Positions 44,547 through 53,921 of a stretch of 64,000 nt of DNA are shown one piece after another (the first letter of the stretch is position 1; each line of letters starts with the position of its first letter). The stretch is from Pontibacter pamirensis. Its GTDB lineage: Bacteria > Bacteroidota > Bacteroidia > Cytophagales > Hymenobacteraceae. Both the position numbers and the translations under genes were made by a program. Under the pieces are notes generated by a model. It was given only the letters and a program-made list of their open reading frames with translations. It ran no database searches and was not told the DNA's origin. The stretch is taken from assembly GCF_010015475.1 (NCBI RefSeq), contig NZ_SSNI01000010.1, positions 121,866 through 185,865 on the forward strand. Direction: 5' to 3'.

Positions 44547-46022
44547 ATGAGGCAGAGCGTTCGTCAGCCAATGAGGCATCAGTTTATAAGGCAGGTAATG
44601 CTAAGCAGCACTATCTGCTGCTTCTTGTTAGGCTGTAAAACAACAAAGACGGACGAGACAGGTATAGGGCAGGCGAATGCACAACTGGAGGCTAACAACG
44701 CTGCCCCACAGCCTTCTGAAACGCCAACCACACCTGACAATGCCAACGCTGAGACAGCGCAGGCTATTCTAAAAAAATTTGACTTTGGCTCCGGAGAGGT
44801 GCAGCCAGGGTATCAGCAGATAACACCAGCTACTATTTATACAAAAGAGCGTGGCTACGGCATCATCAGCAAATCTCCTGTGCAGGCCATCAACCGGGAA
44901 GGTGCAGATGCCTTACGCAGCGACTTTGTAACCAGCCAAGCTCCTTTCTATTTTGCAGTAGACCTGCCAGAGGGAAATTACGAAGTAACGGTACTGCTGG
45001 GCGACCTGCAGGGCATTTCCAATACCACTGTAAAAGCGGAGTCAAGAAGGCTGATGCTGGAAGAGGTGCAAACGCCATCCGGCAAAGTAGAATCCCACAC
45101 CTTCACCGTAAACGTGCGCACGCCTCGCATTGGTGCTGAAGAAAGCATCCGCCTGAAGCCCCGGGAAAATGTATACCTGAACTGGGACGATAAGCTGACA
45201 CTGGAATTCAACAACTCCCGCCCCTGTGTGGCCGCCATTGAAATCAGGGAGGTAAACGATGTGATTAGCATGTACCTGGCAGGAAACTCTACGGTGGTAG
45301 ACCAGGAATTCGAACCATGGGCCGCCTGGGGACAGATGATTCCGCGCTTCTTTAAACCCGGTGTGGTAGTCACCAACTATGCCGAATCAGGGGAGTCATT
45401 AAAAGCTTTTGTCGGGGAGAAACGGCTGGCAAAAATATTGAGTGTCATCAAGCCCAACGACTACCTGTTCATTGAATTTGCCCATAACGATCAGAAACCA
45501 GGCTCCTCTCATGTAGAGCCATTCACCACGTACAAAGACATGCTGAAGCACTATATCTCCGAGGCTCGTAAACGCGGAGCCATACCAGTGCTGGTCACGT
45601 CGATGCATCGCCGCAACTTTGACGAGCAGGGCAAGATCATCAACACGCTGGGAGACTACCCGGAGGCGGTGCGCCAGACGGCAAAAGAAGAGCAGGTAGC
45701 ACTGGTTGACCTGAACGCGATGAGCAAGGAGTTCTATGAAGCCATGGGGCCTGAAAAGTCTAAAAAAGCTTTTGTGCATTATCCTGCCGGCACTTTTCCC
45801 GGACAGGATACAGAGTTGGAAGACAACACCCACTTTAGCACGTATGGGGCCTACCAGCTTGCCAGAGGCATAGTGGAGGGCATTAAGAAAAACAACTTAA
45901 AGCTGGCAGATTACCTGCGGGACGATGTGAAACCATTTGATCCCGCTAACCCGGACCCGGTGGAGAAATGGCAGCTTCCGCAAAGTCCTGATGTAACGGC
46001 AGTAAAGCCAGACGGAAGCTAA
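44547..46022 (+). CDS. Rhamnogalacturonan acetylesterase (CE12) with N-terminal extra domain, lipoprotein
   Basis: 491 residues. Lipobox FLLGC at Cys30; starts at Met9 or Met18 would also keep the signal. Residues about 70-225 form a galactose-binding-like beta domain (KKFDFGSGEVQPGYQ, FYFAVDLPEGNYEVTVLLGD, RPCVAAIEIREV). An SGNH hydrolase domain follows: block I is AGNSTVVDQ (GNS in place of GDS), then AWGQMIPRFF, FAHNDQKPGSS and the DNTHFSTYGA catalytic Asp/His. It removes acetyl groups from galacturonate of rhamnogalacturonan. The gene lies 33 bp after GH105 and 35 bp before PL11. Confidence 0.92.
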   Translation: MRQSVRQPMRHQFIRQVMLSSTICCFLLGCKTTKTDETGIGQANAQLEANNAAPQPSETPTTPDNANAETAQAILKKFDFGSGEVQPGYQQITPATIYTKERGYGIISKSPVQAINREGADALRSDFVTSQAPFYFAVDLPEGNYEVTVLLGDLQGISNTTVKAESRRLMLEEVQTPSGKVESHTFTVNVRTPRIGAEESIRLKPRENVYLNWDDKLTLEFNNSRPCVAAIEIREVNDVISMYLAGNSTVVDQEFEPWAAWGQMIPRFFKPGVVVTNYAESGESLKAFVGEKRLAKILSVIKPNDYLFIEFAHNDQKPGSSHVEPFTTYKDMLKHYISEARKRGAIPVLVTSMHRRNFDEQGKIINTLGDYPEAVRQTAKEEQVALVDLNAMSKEFYEAMGPEKSKKAFVHYPAGTFPGQDTELEDNTHFSTYGAYQLARGIVEGIKKNNLKLADYLRDDVKPFDPANPDPVEKWQLPQSPDVTAVKPDGS

Positions 46023-46057
46023 GACGGTTTTTTTGACACATCTGCTTCCATAAAGAA

Positions 46058-47947
46058 ATGGACATGAAGAACCAAAGTAAAATAATATCCTTGTTAAGCT
46101 TTTTCCTTTTCCTGAATCTGACGCAGGCTACTGCGCAGCGGCAAATGGAATACCTGAACCGTGGCGTGGTAGCTGTACCTGCAGGGGATGATTCTGTATT
46201 TGTAAGCTGGCGCCTGCTCGGAACAGAGCCAGAAGAAACAGCCTTCAACCTTTATCGGAAGACAGGAAGTAAAAAACCTGTGAAGCTAAACAAAAAGCCG
46301 ATTACCGAAAGTACGAATTACACAGATGCAGGAGTAAACCAGAATCAGGAAACTGTTTATTTTGTGAGACCAGTGCTGAACGGAAAAGAGCGTGAAGCTT
46401 CTGAAGCCGCAGCTGCATGGCGCCAGAACTACCTAACCCTTCCGCTACAAACGCCGGAAGGCTACTCGCCTAACGATGCCTCTGTAGGTGACCTGAACGG
46501 GGATGGACAATATGAAATCATCATCCATATGACCGGCAGGAGCCGCGACACGCCTGCAAAAGGCTTCACCGATGAACCCATTTTTCATGCTTATACTTTG
46601 GACGGTGAATTGCTCTGGAAAATAAACCTGGGCAAGAACATCCGGGAAGGAGCGCACTACACGCAGTTCATCGTTATAGATATGGATGGAGACGGCATCG
46701 CAGAGTTCGCCTGCAAAACCGCCGACGGCACTGTAGACGGAAAGGGCAAAGTGATTGGCGATGCTTGTAAAGACTGGCGCGATAAAAACGGGAAAATCCT
46801 GCAAGGGCCGGAATATTTTACCGTGTTTGATGGGCGAACCGGTGCAGCGCTTGCTACCGCCGATTTCATACCCGGCAGAGGCGACTTGTGCGGCTGGGGC
46901 GGCGTGGGTGGCAACAGCGGCAACGACTGCGACGGCAATCGGGTAGATCGTTTCCTGGCAGGAGCCGCATACCTCGACGGTAAACTGCCCAGTGTGCTGA
47001 TGGCTCGCGGCTACTATGGCCGGTCTGTGATAGCTGCTTGGGATTGGCGCGACGGAAAGCTAACCTCCCGTTGGGTATTTGATACAGAAGACGGTGAAAA
47101 TCCTTTTTCCGGCCAGGGCAATCACAGCCTCAGCGTAAACGATATAGACAAAGACGGCAAAGATGAAATTGTCTACGGTGCGATGGCGGTAGACGACAAT
47201 GGCAAGGGCATCTACACCACCGGCCTCCGCCACGGCGATGCTTTGCACGTAAGTCAGCTTGACCCAAGCAACCCCGACCAGCTGGCCTGGGGCATCCATG
47301 AAAACGAAACAAACGCAACCGGCTACGGTGTAGCCCTCTACAACGCCCGGACAGGAGAAATCATCTGGGGAGGCGAAGAAGGACAGGATGTTGGCCGTGG
47401 CCTGGCAGCAGACATCGATCCACGTAACCCCAGTGCAGAAATGTGGTGGAACGGCAACAAGGGGCTGTATAATGTAAAGGGCGAGAAAATCGGCAAAAAT
47501 CCCTCTTCCACCAACTTCGCCATCTGGTGGGACGGTGACCTGCTGCGGGAACTCCTCAACAGCAACTACATTGATAAGTGGGACTATAATCAGGAGCAAC
47601 AGGTGCGCTTACTAACAGCGGAAGGTGCTACTTCTAACAACGGTACCAAAGCAACCCCCGCTTTAAGCGCAGACTTGTTTGGCGACTGGCGCGAGGAAGT
47701 GATTTTCAGAACAGAAGACAATCAAAGCCTCCGCATCTACACCACCACCATCCCCACTAACCACCGCCTGTACACCCTGATGCACGACCCGCAGTACCGG
47801 CTGAGCATTACGTGGCAGAACGTAGGATATAACCAGCCGCCGCACACCAGTTTCTACCTGGGGCATGGTATGGAAAAGCCGCCCCGTCCGGATATTATCG
47901 TTCCAAAAAAGACCGACAATAAAGATAAGAGCAAGAAGCGGTTATAG
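46058..47947 (+). CDS. Rhamnogalacturonan lyase, PL11
   Basis: 629 residues with signal peptide (about 1-27, ATAQ). It shows the eight-bladed PL11 propeller: ASVGDLNGDGQYEIIIHMTGRS, YTQFIVIDMDGDGIAEFACKTADGTVDG, FIPGRGDLCGWGGVGGNSGND, LDPSNPDQLAWGIHENE, LFGDWREEVIFRTEDN and the end segment YNQPPHTSFYLGHGM. Calcium loops of D-x-DGDG type are clear. It cleaves the rhamnose-galacturonate backbone by beta-elimination, making the unsaturated ends that GH105 removes. It is the last gene of the plus-strand run and faces a convergent PL22 gene. Confidence 0.95.
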   Translation: MDMKNQSKIISLLSFFLFLNLTQATAQRQMEYLNRGVVAVPAGDDSVFVSWRLLGTEPEETAFNLYRKTGSKKPVKLNKKPITESTNYTDAGVNQNQETVYFVRPVLNGKEREASEAAAAWRQNYLTLPLQTPEGYSPNDASVGDLNGDGQYEIIIHMTGRSRDTPAKGFTDEPIFHAYTLDGELLWKINLGKNIREGAHYTQFIVIDMDGDGIAEFACKTADGTVDGKGKVIGDACKDWRDKNGKILQGPEYFTVFDGRTGAALATADFIPGRGDLCGWGGVGGNSGNDCDGNRVDRFLAGAAYLDGKLPSVLMARGYYGRSVIAAWDWRDGKLTSRWVFDTEDGENPFSGQGNHSLSVNDIDKDGKDEIVYGAMAVDDNGKGIYTTGLRHGDALHVSQLDPSNPDQLAWGIHENETNATGYGVALYNARTGEIIWGGEEGQDVGRGLAADIDPRNPSAEMWWNGNKGLYNVKGEKIGKNPSSTNFAIWWDGDLLRELLNSNYIDKWDYNQEQQVRLLTAEGATSNNGTKATPALSADLFGDWREEVIFRTEDNQSLRIYTTTIPTNHRLYTLMHDPQYRLSITWQNVGYNQPPHTSFYLGHGMEKPPRPDIIVPKKTDNKDKSKKRL

Positions 47948-48016
47948 TCTATTCTGGCGCCGGTATCCAACCGGTGACGAACAGTGGGTGCGAGTCTCCA
48001 GACGCGCTTGTGCTTT

Positions 48017-48109
48017 CCGGGTCAAACCACCCCTATCCCTCAGAGCTACGCTCGTTAGGTCAAAACTCTCGTTTTGGCTAATCCAAGGAGGGGAGTCTGC
48101 TGCTTCGTT
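48017..48109 (+). repeat. CCACCCCT intergenic repeat, full copy
   Basis: CCGGGTCAAACCACCCCT at the start and CCAAGGAGGGGAGTCTGCTG at the end, with a middle unlike the copy at 37861. It sits in the gap between convergent PL11 and PL22 genes. Confidence 0.7.
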
Positions 48110-48176
48110 TTGCCTCAGACTTTTTCCATTGCTAATGCTTTACTGCTACAATCGCTCCTACTGCCGTTTTCCTACT

Positions 48177-49535
48177 CTACAACCCTTCCGGATGCAGCGG
48201 CACCATCATGATATCACTATCTGTGAGCATACTGGAATTGAAGAGTACCCATTTTCCATCCGGGCTAATAGATTGATGGGCATGTGCCTGGCTTGAAAAA
48301 GGGCTTTTGGTGTTAGGTCGGTGGCCAGTCGTGAGTAGCGTTGCGTCACCTGTTTCTACATTTATCCGATAAATATTACCGTCGAAAGAATCGCCTACTG
48401 CCCACTTTAAATTCTTTGTGCCTGCAGCATGCCAGTAGCCTCCTAGCTCTTTGGCCTGCCCCAGTCTTTTGACAACTTCATTGGTGCGGATGTTAAACAA
48501 GACAATTCCTGTAGGGTTCTTTCTCAGCCGATCAATATGACCCATTATGTTGAACATGATATGGTCGGGACCTGCAAATATTTCGTGCGTTACCCACTCA
48601 TCAGCCTTTTCTTTATAGACGGGCCGGTTCGTTACTTTACCTTTTTTGTCGACACTCAAGACCCACATCCGTTGCGGCGCGTCGCCACCTGTTTCCCAGC
48701 AGTACATCATTTCACCGGAAACAAAGGGGTTTGCCTGAAAATGGCCTGTTCTGAAAGGTACTTCTACAAGCTTTGTCGTTTTGTTGCTGTCAAAGTCCAC
48801 GCTATAAATAGCAGAGTGATCGTTATCTGCTCTTGTTGAGAAGAAAATTCTTTTTTCGCTTACATCCAGGCACATCCCACCTGGCTTCAGTTCGTCAGGG
48901 ATAGTAGCCACTACCTTTTCATAGTTGGTGGGGTGCTTCACCTTTCCCTGTTTGCTGTCAGCGAGTAATTTCTCCAGATTCACTTCCACTACCTGGTTAT
49001 CCCGGATTTGAAAAGCTACGTTTCGCTTATGTCCTAGCAGCAGATCGCCACCACTGCGGCCTGTCGTCACCTGAACAATTTCGTGGTTATCCATGGAGAT
49101 GGCGTAATACTGCCGGACTCTCTGCGGTGTTTTGTCGCTGGCAAACGTTACGTTCCCTCCTGCCGCAGTATTCCTGTTCGAGCTGAAGACGATGTACTTT
49201 CCATCCGCCGTCCAGTTGGGGTGGTCCTGGTAGATTTTAGAACTGCTGTGCCTGGAGGTGGTTAGGGCTGTTACTTTAACGCCTGTTACAGGGTCTGTTA
49301 TAATAAGGCTTTCCGAAGGGAAACGCTGCCCAAAGATATCGGTACCCGCCATATCAAAGGTCTTGTCCACATGGGCTCTGTCAGAGTAATCTATACCTTC
49401 CACAACCTGTGCCGAGGCCGTCGAAGAAAGCCCTAGAATACTTACACCTGCTATCACCATTCCGGCACCTCCTGATGTCAGAAAAAGTAGTTTCAGTCGC
49501 TTTGCTATTTGAAGGGTAGAACAGCTTATTTGCAT
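48177..49535 (-). CDS. Oligogalacturonate lyase, PL22
   Basis: 452 residues with an N-terminal leader ending STASAQ. Seven-bladed propeller motifs are WTADGKYIVFSSNRNTAAGG, ISMDNHEIVQVTTGRSG, GTGHFQANPF-like FRTGHFQANPFVSGEMMYCWETGGD, and a C-terminal SQAHAHQSISPDGKWVLFNSS, where the H-x-H pair matches the metal-binding histidines of the family. It cleaves oligogalacturonates, commonly digalacturonate, to keto-uronate. The signal-like leader suggests an exported form, whereas several family members are cytoplasmic. It follows the sialate O-acetylesterase-like gene with a 65-bp gap. Confidence 0.92.
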   Translation of the reverse strand: MQISCSTLQIAKRLKLLFLTSGGAGMVIAGVSILGLSSTASAQVVEGIDYSDRAHVDKTFDMAGTDIFGQRFPSESLIITDPVTGVKVTALTTSRHSSSKIYQDHPNWTADGKYIVFSSNRNTAAGGNVTFASDKTPQRVRQYYAISMDNHEIVQVTTGRSGGDLLLGHKRNVAFQIRDNQVVEVNLEKLLADSKQGKVKHPTNYEKVVATIPDELKPGGMCLDVSEKRIFFSTRADNDHSAIYSVDFDSNKTTKLVEVPFRTGHFQANPFVSGEMMYCWETGGDAPQRMWVLSVDKKGKVTNRPVYKEKADEWVTHEIFAGPDHIMFNIMGHIDRLRKNPTGIVLFNIRTNEVVKRLGQAKELGGYWHAAGTKNLKWAVGDSFDGNIYRINVETGDATLLTTGHRPNTKSPFSSQAHAHQSISPDGKWVLFNSSMLTDSDIMMVPLHPEGL

Positions 49536-49600
49536 ATTTCAGGAATATCAGGTTGAAACACTTTTTCAGGATTACTTAGCTTCTTAGTTCCGCAGTTGTA

Positions 49601-51154
49601 TCAATTTTTACCATAAGTCTCCGCCTGCCAGGTGTCTGTCCGGAAAGGAGTAGCAGGCAGTCCGGCTTTGTTGTACAGGTTTGGTTCCGGTATCCGCTCC
49701 CAGGCAAACCGTACGGCTACGGGATTCTTCACCTCATTACTCCAGACCACCACTTTGTTTCCTTCTATCTTAGCCTGCGCCGGAACAAACTGCTGATCAG
49801 CACCGGCAATGGTAAACTCTGTTAAGTCGCCATCCTTTGCTACCAAACCTCCGGCGACATGGTCAAACGATAGCTTTATCTTATTCTTAGCTACCTGCAT
49901 GGATTTGTAGACAGGGCCGGAATAGACGATATTTTTCTGCCCGTAGTTCTTTGCCAGTGCCCATAGTGCCAGGCGCTTTCCGACCACCTGCTTGTTTTGC
50001 GGGTGAATATCCAGCGAGTCTCCGGCATCGGTGATAACAGCCATACCTGTGTTGGGAACCGTTTGCATGGTTAATAACTGCGCTTCCCGTATCTCTGGCC
50101 GCTGGCTCCGGTGCGGGGCAATCTGCACAAAGTAGAAAGGGAAATCACTTTTCCAGCCTTGCCGCCAGTTGGCAATCATAGCCGGGAAAAGCTTGCGGTA
50201 CTGGTAGGCTCTCTCGGCATTGGACTCGCCCTGGTACCAGATAGCACCTTTGATAGTATAAGGCAACAGCGGCGCAACCATGGCATTGTATAGCTTGTAA
50301 GGAGACTTGTGATGCTTCGGCCCCATTGGCTCACGCGGGGCAGCGGCAGGCTTTTCGCCTCTATCCTTTGCTTCCTCCGACTCCTTTTTCCAATTTTCCA
50401 GCTCCTCCCTGTACACCTCTATCGCCTCCGGATACTTTTCTACATCCACCGTATACCTTTCCAGTATCGGTATCAAGTCAGCATCAGATTCTAGCACCTC
50501 CTTTTGGGTCCAGCCTTCTGCGGGTGTTCCGCCCCATGAGGTGTTTATCAAGCCTATCGGCAGTCCGGTCTTTTCATAGATTTCTCTTGCAAAGAAATAA
50601 GCCACTGCCGAAAAGTCACCAACAGTAGCCGGGCTGGCAACCTGCCAGTTTCCTTCCACATCTTGCTGTGGCTCGTCTGCTACTTCGCGCGCTACCGTAA
50701 ACATCCTTATCTGGGGGTAACCTGCCTTTGCTATTTCCTCCTGGTAGTTGACCACACCCGTTGCCCAGCCGGAATTTTCAATCGGTGCCACAGGGAAATG
50801 CATGTTGCTCTGGCCGGAGCAAATCCACACTTCGCCTGCCAGCACATTATTCAGTTGTATGACATTGTTCCCTTTGAACAAGATGGTATAAGGTCCGCCT
50901 GCTTTCGGGGTATAGAGCTTTACCTGCCAATTGCCGGTTGCATCAGCGTTCGTCTTTACCGCCTGGTTATTCCAACTCCCGGTCACTTCCACTGCTTCGC
51001 CCGGGTCAGCCCAACCCCAGAGTGTTACACCTGTATTCTGCTGCAAAACCATATTATCAGAAAGCAGGGCAGGAAGTTTAATGTTTGCCGCTAACCTGTT
51101 GCTGAAGAACAACAGCAGGCACAACCCTAAAAGTCCTCCGAATCTAAAGTCCAT
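49601..51154 (-). CDS. Sialate O-acetylesterase-like SGNH esterase
   Basis: 517 residues with signal peptide (about 1-23). It starts with LPALLSDNMVLQQ and an immunoglobulin-like part (VTLWGWADPGEAVEVTGSW), then the catalytic block CSGQSNMHFPV, INTSWGGTPAEGW, IWYQGESNAERAYQYRKLFPAMI and DIHPQNKQVVGKRLALWAL (Asp-x-x-His). Although named after sialic acid, members in pectin loci are inferred to act on acetylated plant glycans. It begins 26 bp after a CAGGATAG-type promoter and heads a two-gene unit with PL22. Confidence 0.92.
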   Translation of the reverse strand: MDFRFGGLLGLCLLLFFSNRLAANIKLPALLSDNMVLQQNTGVTLWGWADPGEAVEVTGSWNNQAVKTNADATGNWQVKLYTPKAGGPYTILFKGNNVIQLNNVLAGEVWICSGQSNMHFPVAPIENSGWATGVVNYQEEIAKAGYPQIRMFTVAREVADEPQQDVEGNWQVASPATVGDFSAVAYFFAREIYEKTGLPIGLINTSWGGTPAEGWTQKEVLESDADLIPILERYTVDVEKYPEAIEVYREELENWKKESEEAKDRGEKPAAAPREPMGPKHHKSPYKLYNAMVAPLLPYTIKGAIWYQGESNAERAYQYRKLFPAMIANWRQGWKSDFPFYFVQIAPHRSQRPEIREAQLLTMQTVPNTGMAVITDAGDSLDIHPQNKQVVGKRLALWALAKNYGQKNIVYSGPVYKSMQVAKNKIKLSFDHVAGGLVAKDGDLTEFTIAGADQQFVPAQAKIEGNKVVVWSNEVKNPVAVRFAWERIPEPNLYNKAGLPATPFRTDTWQAETYGKN

Positions 51155-51180
51155 TTAATGTCCGTTTTATTAATCTGAAG

Positions 51181-51225
51181 GTAATATAACACCTCCTGCT
51201 TACAAGACTATCCTGTGGTATGGGG
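51181..51225 (-). promoter_or_regulatory. CAGGATAG-type promoter of the sialate O-acetylesterase-like gene
   Basis: On the minus strand: weak first box CCCCATAC, CA, CAGGATAG (51215-51208), 19 bp, TATATTAC (51188-51181). The leader is only 26 nt. Confidence 0.62.
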
Positions 51226-51312
51226 TGCTCCAGTAAATTTGTATGGTTGTAGCGGGAAAAAGTAAACAAGTTCTTCCACACCACATGCGTTATACCTGCC
51301 GTAGGTTTGTTG

Positions 51313-51357
51313 CAGGATAGAGCAGGATAGAAAATTTAACTCAATGAATTAAATTAG
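51313..51357 (+). promoter_or_regulatory. CAGGATAG-type promoter of the GH28 gene
   Basis: CAGGATAG, AG, CAGGATAG (51323-51330), 19 bp, TAAATTAG (51350-51357), 87 bp before the start codon. Two perfect boxes. Confidence 0.8.
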
Positions 51358-51444
51358 ACAGATACAAGCAAATTGACACTAACCTGAACTTAGCAATCGC
51401 TAAAAGCTGTAGCTGGAGCTAATCAAGATAACATACCTTCCATT

Positions 51445-52887
51445 ATGAGATATAATAGCATCATCACCTTATGCCTTCTTTTAGTGCTTTCTTTCGCCTT
51501 TATCGGCTTTCAGGCGAAAACCTCAAAAAACGAACTGCCAGACCTGCCCTGGCTGAAGGAAGTGGGCGCAAAGCAAATACCCACCAAAAAGAGCGTATAT
51601 GAAGTAACAAAGTATGGCGCCGTGAACGATGGCAAAACACTCAATACAAAAGCTATTCAGGCCGCCATCGATGCCTGTGCAGCCAAAGGCGGAGGCATCG
51701 TCTCCTTCGAACCCGGCAACTACCTCACGGGATCCATCTACCTGAAGAAAGGCGTTCACCTGCGGATTGACGAAGGCGTTCAGATTTTAGGAAGCCAGAA
51801 CCTGGCTGATTACCCGGAGATAGATACACGGGTAGCGGGTATTGAAATGAGATGGCCTTCGGCCCTGATCAATGTGCTGGACCAGGATAACGTGGCTATT
51901 TCGGGTAAAGGAATTGTGCATGCGCAGGGCAAGCCCTTCTGGGATTTGTACTGGAACATGCGCAAAGAGTATGAGCCAAAAGGCTTGCGCTGGATTGTAG
52001 ACTACGATGCCAAGCGTCCGCGCACGCTGCTGGTATCTGAGTCTTCGGATGTGACCATCAAAGACATCACGATGAAACAGGCCGGCTTCTGGACGATCCA
52101 TATCCTGTACTCCGATCATATCACCGTGGACGGCGTCGTGATTCAGAACAACATCGACGGACACGGCCCCAGCACCGACGGCATTGATATCGACTCCTCT
52201 TCTTACATACTGGTGCAGAACAGCGACATTGATTGCAACGACGATAACTTCTGCCTAAAGGCTGGCCGTGATTGGGATGGCTTACGGGTAAATCGCCCTA
52301 CCGAATATGTGCTGATCCGAGACTGCATTTCCCGCGCAGGTGGCGGGCTTATCACCTTTGTCAGCGAAACATCCGGCGGCATCCGGCATGTACTAGCGCA
52401 TAACCTCAAAGCAAAAGGAACAGGTGTGGGCATCCGTTTTAAGTCGGCTACAACCAGAGGCGGCACCGTAGAAAACATTTACATGCAGGACATCGAGATG
52501 AATGGCGTAGGCGTTCCCATTGAAGTATCCATGAACTGGAACCCAAGCTACAGCTACTCTACTTTACCCGAAGGCTATTCTTATAAAACGATACCACAGC
52601 ACTGGAAAACGATGCTACAGAAAGTAGAACCGGAAGAACGCGGCATTCCCAAGTTCAGGGATGTGTACATCTCCGACATAAAGGTTAAAGATGCCAAAAA
52701 GGCTCTTTCTGCTGCTGGTATCCCCCAGTCTTACATAGAGAACTTCCATCTGAATGATATTGAAATAGATGCCGCCACGGCAGGCGAAATCTCTCATGCC
52801 AAAAACTGGACGTTTGATGATGTTGACATCGACACGAAAGATGACAGCAAGTTAGAAGTTAAGAACAGCACCAACGTAAACTTGTGA
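51445..52887 (+). CDS. GH28 polygalacturonase / rhamnogalacturonan hydrolase-like
   Basis: 480 residues with signal peptide (1-23). Right-handed beta-helix: VTKYGAVNDGKTLNTKAIQ (55-72), catalytic STDGIDIDS (243-251), NDDN (265-268) carrying the Asp pair, and R331-F-K333 for substrate carboxylate. The expected S-G-HG with its conserved His is replaced by AGGG at 298-301, as also occurs in fungal rhamnogalacturonan hydrolases, so a backbone-cleaving enzyme other than a plain polygalacturonase is possible. The gene is alone, with a two-box CAGGATAG promoter, and faces the convergent CE12 gene. Confidence 0.9.
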   Translation: MRYNSIITLCLLLVLSFAFIGFQAKTSKNELPDLPWLKEVGAKQIPTKKSVYEVTKYGAVNDGKTLNTKAIQAAIDACAAKGGGIVSFEPGNYLTGSIYLKKGVHLRIDEGVQILGSQNLADYPEIDTRVAGIEMRWPSALINVLDQDNVAISGKGIVHAQGKPFWDLYWNMRKEYEPKGLRWIVDYDAKRPRTLLVSESSDVTIKDITMKQAGFWTIHILYSDHITVDGVVIQNNIDGHGPSTDGIDIDSSSYILVQNSDIDCNDDNFCLKAGRDWDGLRVNRPTEYVLIRDCISRAGGGLITFVSETSGGIRHVLAHNLKAKGTGVGIRFKSATTRGGTVENIYMQDIEMNGVGVPIEVSMNWNPSYSYSTLPEGYSYKTIPQHWKTMLQKVEPEERGIPKFRDVYISDIKVKDAKKALSAAGIPQSYIENFHLNDIEIDAATAGEISHAKNWTFDDVDIDTKDDSKLEVKNSTNVNL

Positions 52888-53023
52888 TTTTTTAGCTGCT
52901 GAACCTGCTATGTATAGTTTGATTCGTTCGGTTATTCAACAGATGCGGCAAGTTCTGTTAGGTAAACTTTCCTACCAGTTTCTTTAGTAGCGCTACTCCC
53001 TTTGAATAAGTCGATGGCACAAA

Positions 53024-53785
53024 CTACTCCTGGTGCTGCGCTTCTGGCTTCAGATTCTTCACCAGCGGCTTCAGTTTTAACTCTCTTATACCTTTAACAG
53101 CCAGTTCTGCGACTTTCAACGCGCCGGGTTCCTGCATGTGCGTGTCGTCTTGAAGGCCGTCCGGGTATTTAGGGTGCTCCCCGGGCTCCAGCCACATGTA
53201 CAGCTTTTTGGCTTCCTCCTCTCCCAATGACTGAACATACTCTCCTGTTTTCCTGTTCAGGTCGATGAGCGGCACCTTCAGTTTGGCGGCTACTTCACGC
53301 GTAATATCCGGGTAAGGGCCGATAGCTGTATTCAATTTTCCCTGCTCATCAAACCGGCGCGTGGTAATGGAGGTCAGCAGTAGCGGATTTGCCTTTTTAG
53401 CACGCACCTCGTTTACAAACTTCCGCAGGTTGTTCCGGTAGTCTTCGGGCGTGGTATGGCGTGCCGGATTGCTGGAATTGTCGTTGTGCCCAAACTGGAT
53501 GAACACCCAATCACCTTTTTGCAGATTGTCTACGATGCCTTGCCAGCGCTCTTCGCTGATGAAAGTACGGGTGCTGCGGCCGCCAATGGCTTTGTTCACA
53601 ACTTTTACATCCTCATCGAAGAATAGGCCCAGGTATTGGCCCCAGCCCCGCATGGGCGTTTCAGACTCTTTATAGGTTTGCATGGTAGAGTCCCCGGCCA
53701 GGTAAATCGTAATTTCTTTTTTTGCCGGGAAGGTAAAGCCCACCAGCAGCAGGCATAGTAGAAGTATTCTGCAGTTCTTCAGCAT
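53024..53785 (-). CDS. Rhamnogalacturonan acetylesterase, CE12 (short form)
   Basis: 253 residues with signal peptide (1-22). SGNH blocks: I is AGDSTMQTY, II is IGGRSTRTFI, III is FGHNDNS and V is DDTHM near the C-terminus, with the order and size of classic CE12. It lacks the extra N-terminal domain of the other CE12 at 44547. It is the last gene of the leftward run GH106, unassigned glycosidase-like, GH105, CE12, 136 bp after GH105. It faces the GH28 gene. Confidence 0.92.
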   Translation of the reverse strand: MLKNCRILLLCLLLVGFTFPAKKEITIYLAGDSTMQTYKESETPMRGWGQYLGLFFDEDVKVVNKAIGGRSTRTFISEERWQGIVDNLQKGDWVFIQFGHNDNSSNPARHTTPEDYRNNLRKFVNEVRAKKANPLLLTSITTRRFDEQGKLNTAIGPYPDITREVAAKLKVPLIDLNRKTGEYVQSLGEEEAKKLYMWLEPGEHPKYPDGLQDDTHMQEPGALKVAELAVKGIRELKLKPLVKNLKPEAQHQE

Positions 53786-53921
53786 ATTGTTTTGTTAAAT
53801 AAGCTCATGTATAACCCTGGCGGCATTGTAAAGCGGTCGATTAAATGTGTCATCGTTCTGGTTTACTTACAATGTTGCGGGTACAGTTTACCTGCCGTAG
53901 GTCTTCATAAAGTTTTATAAT

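Larger units (their letters stand above)
51155..51444. other. Divergent control region between the esterase and GH28 genes
   Basis: 290 bp with two CAGGATAG promoters facing outward and no gene. Confidence 0.7.
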
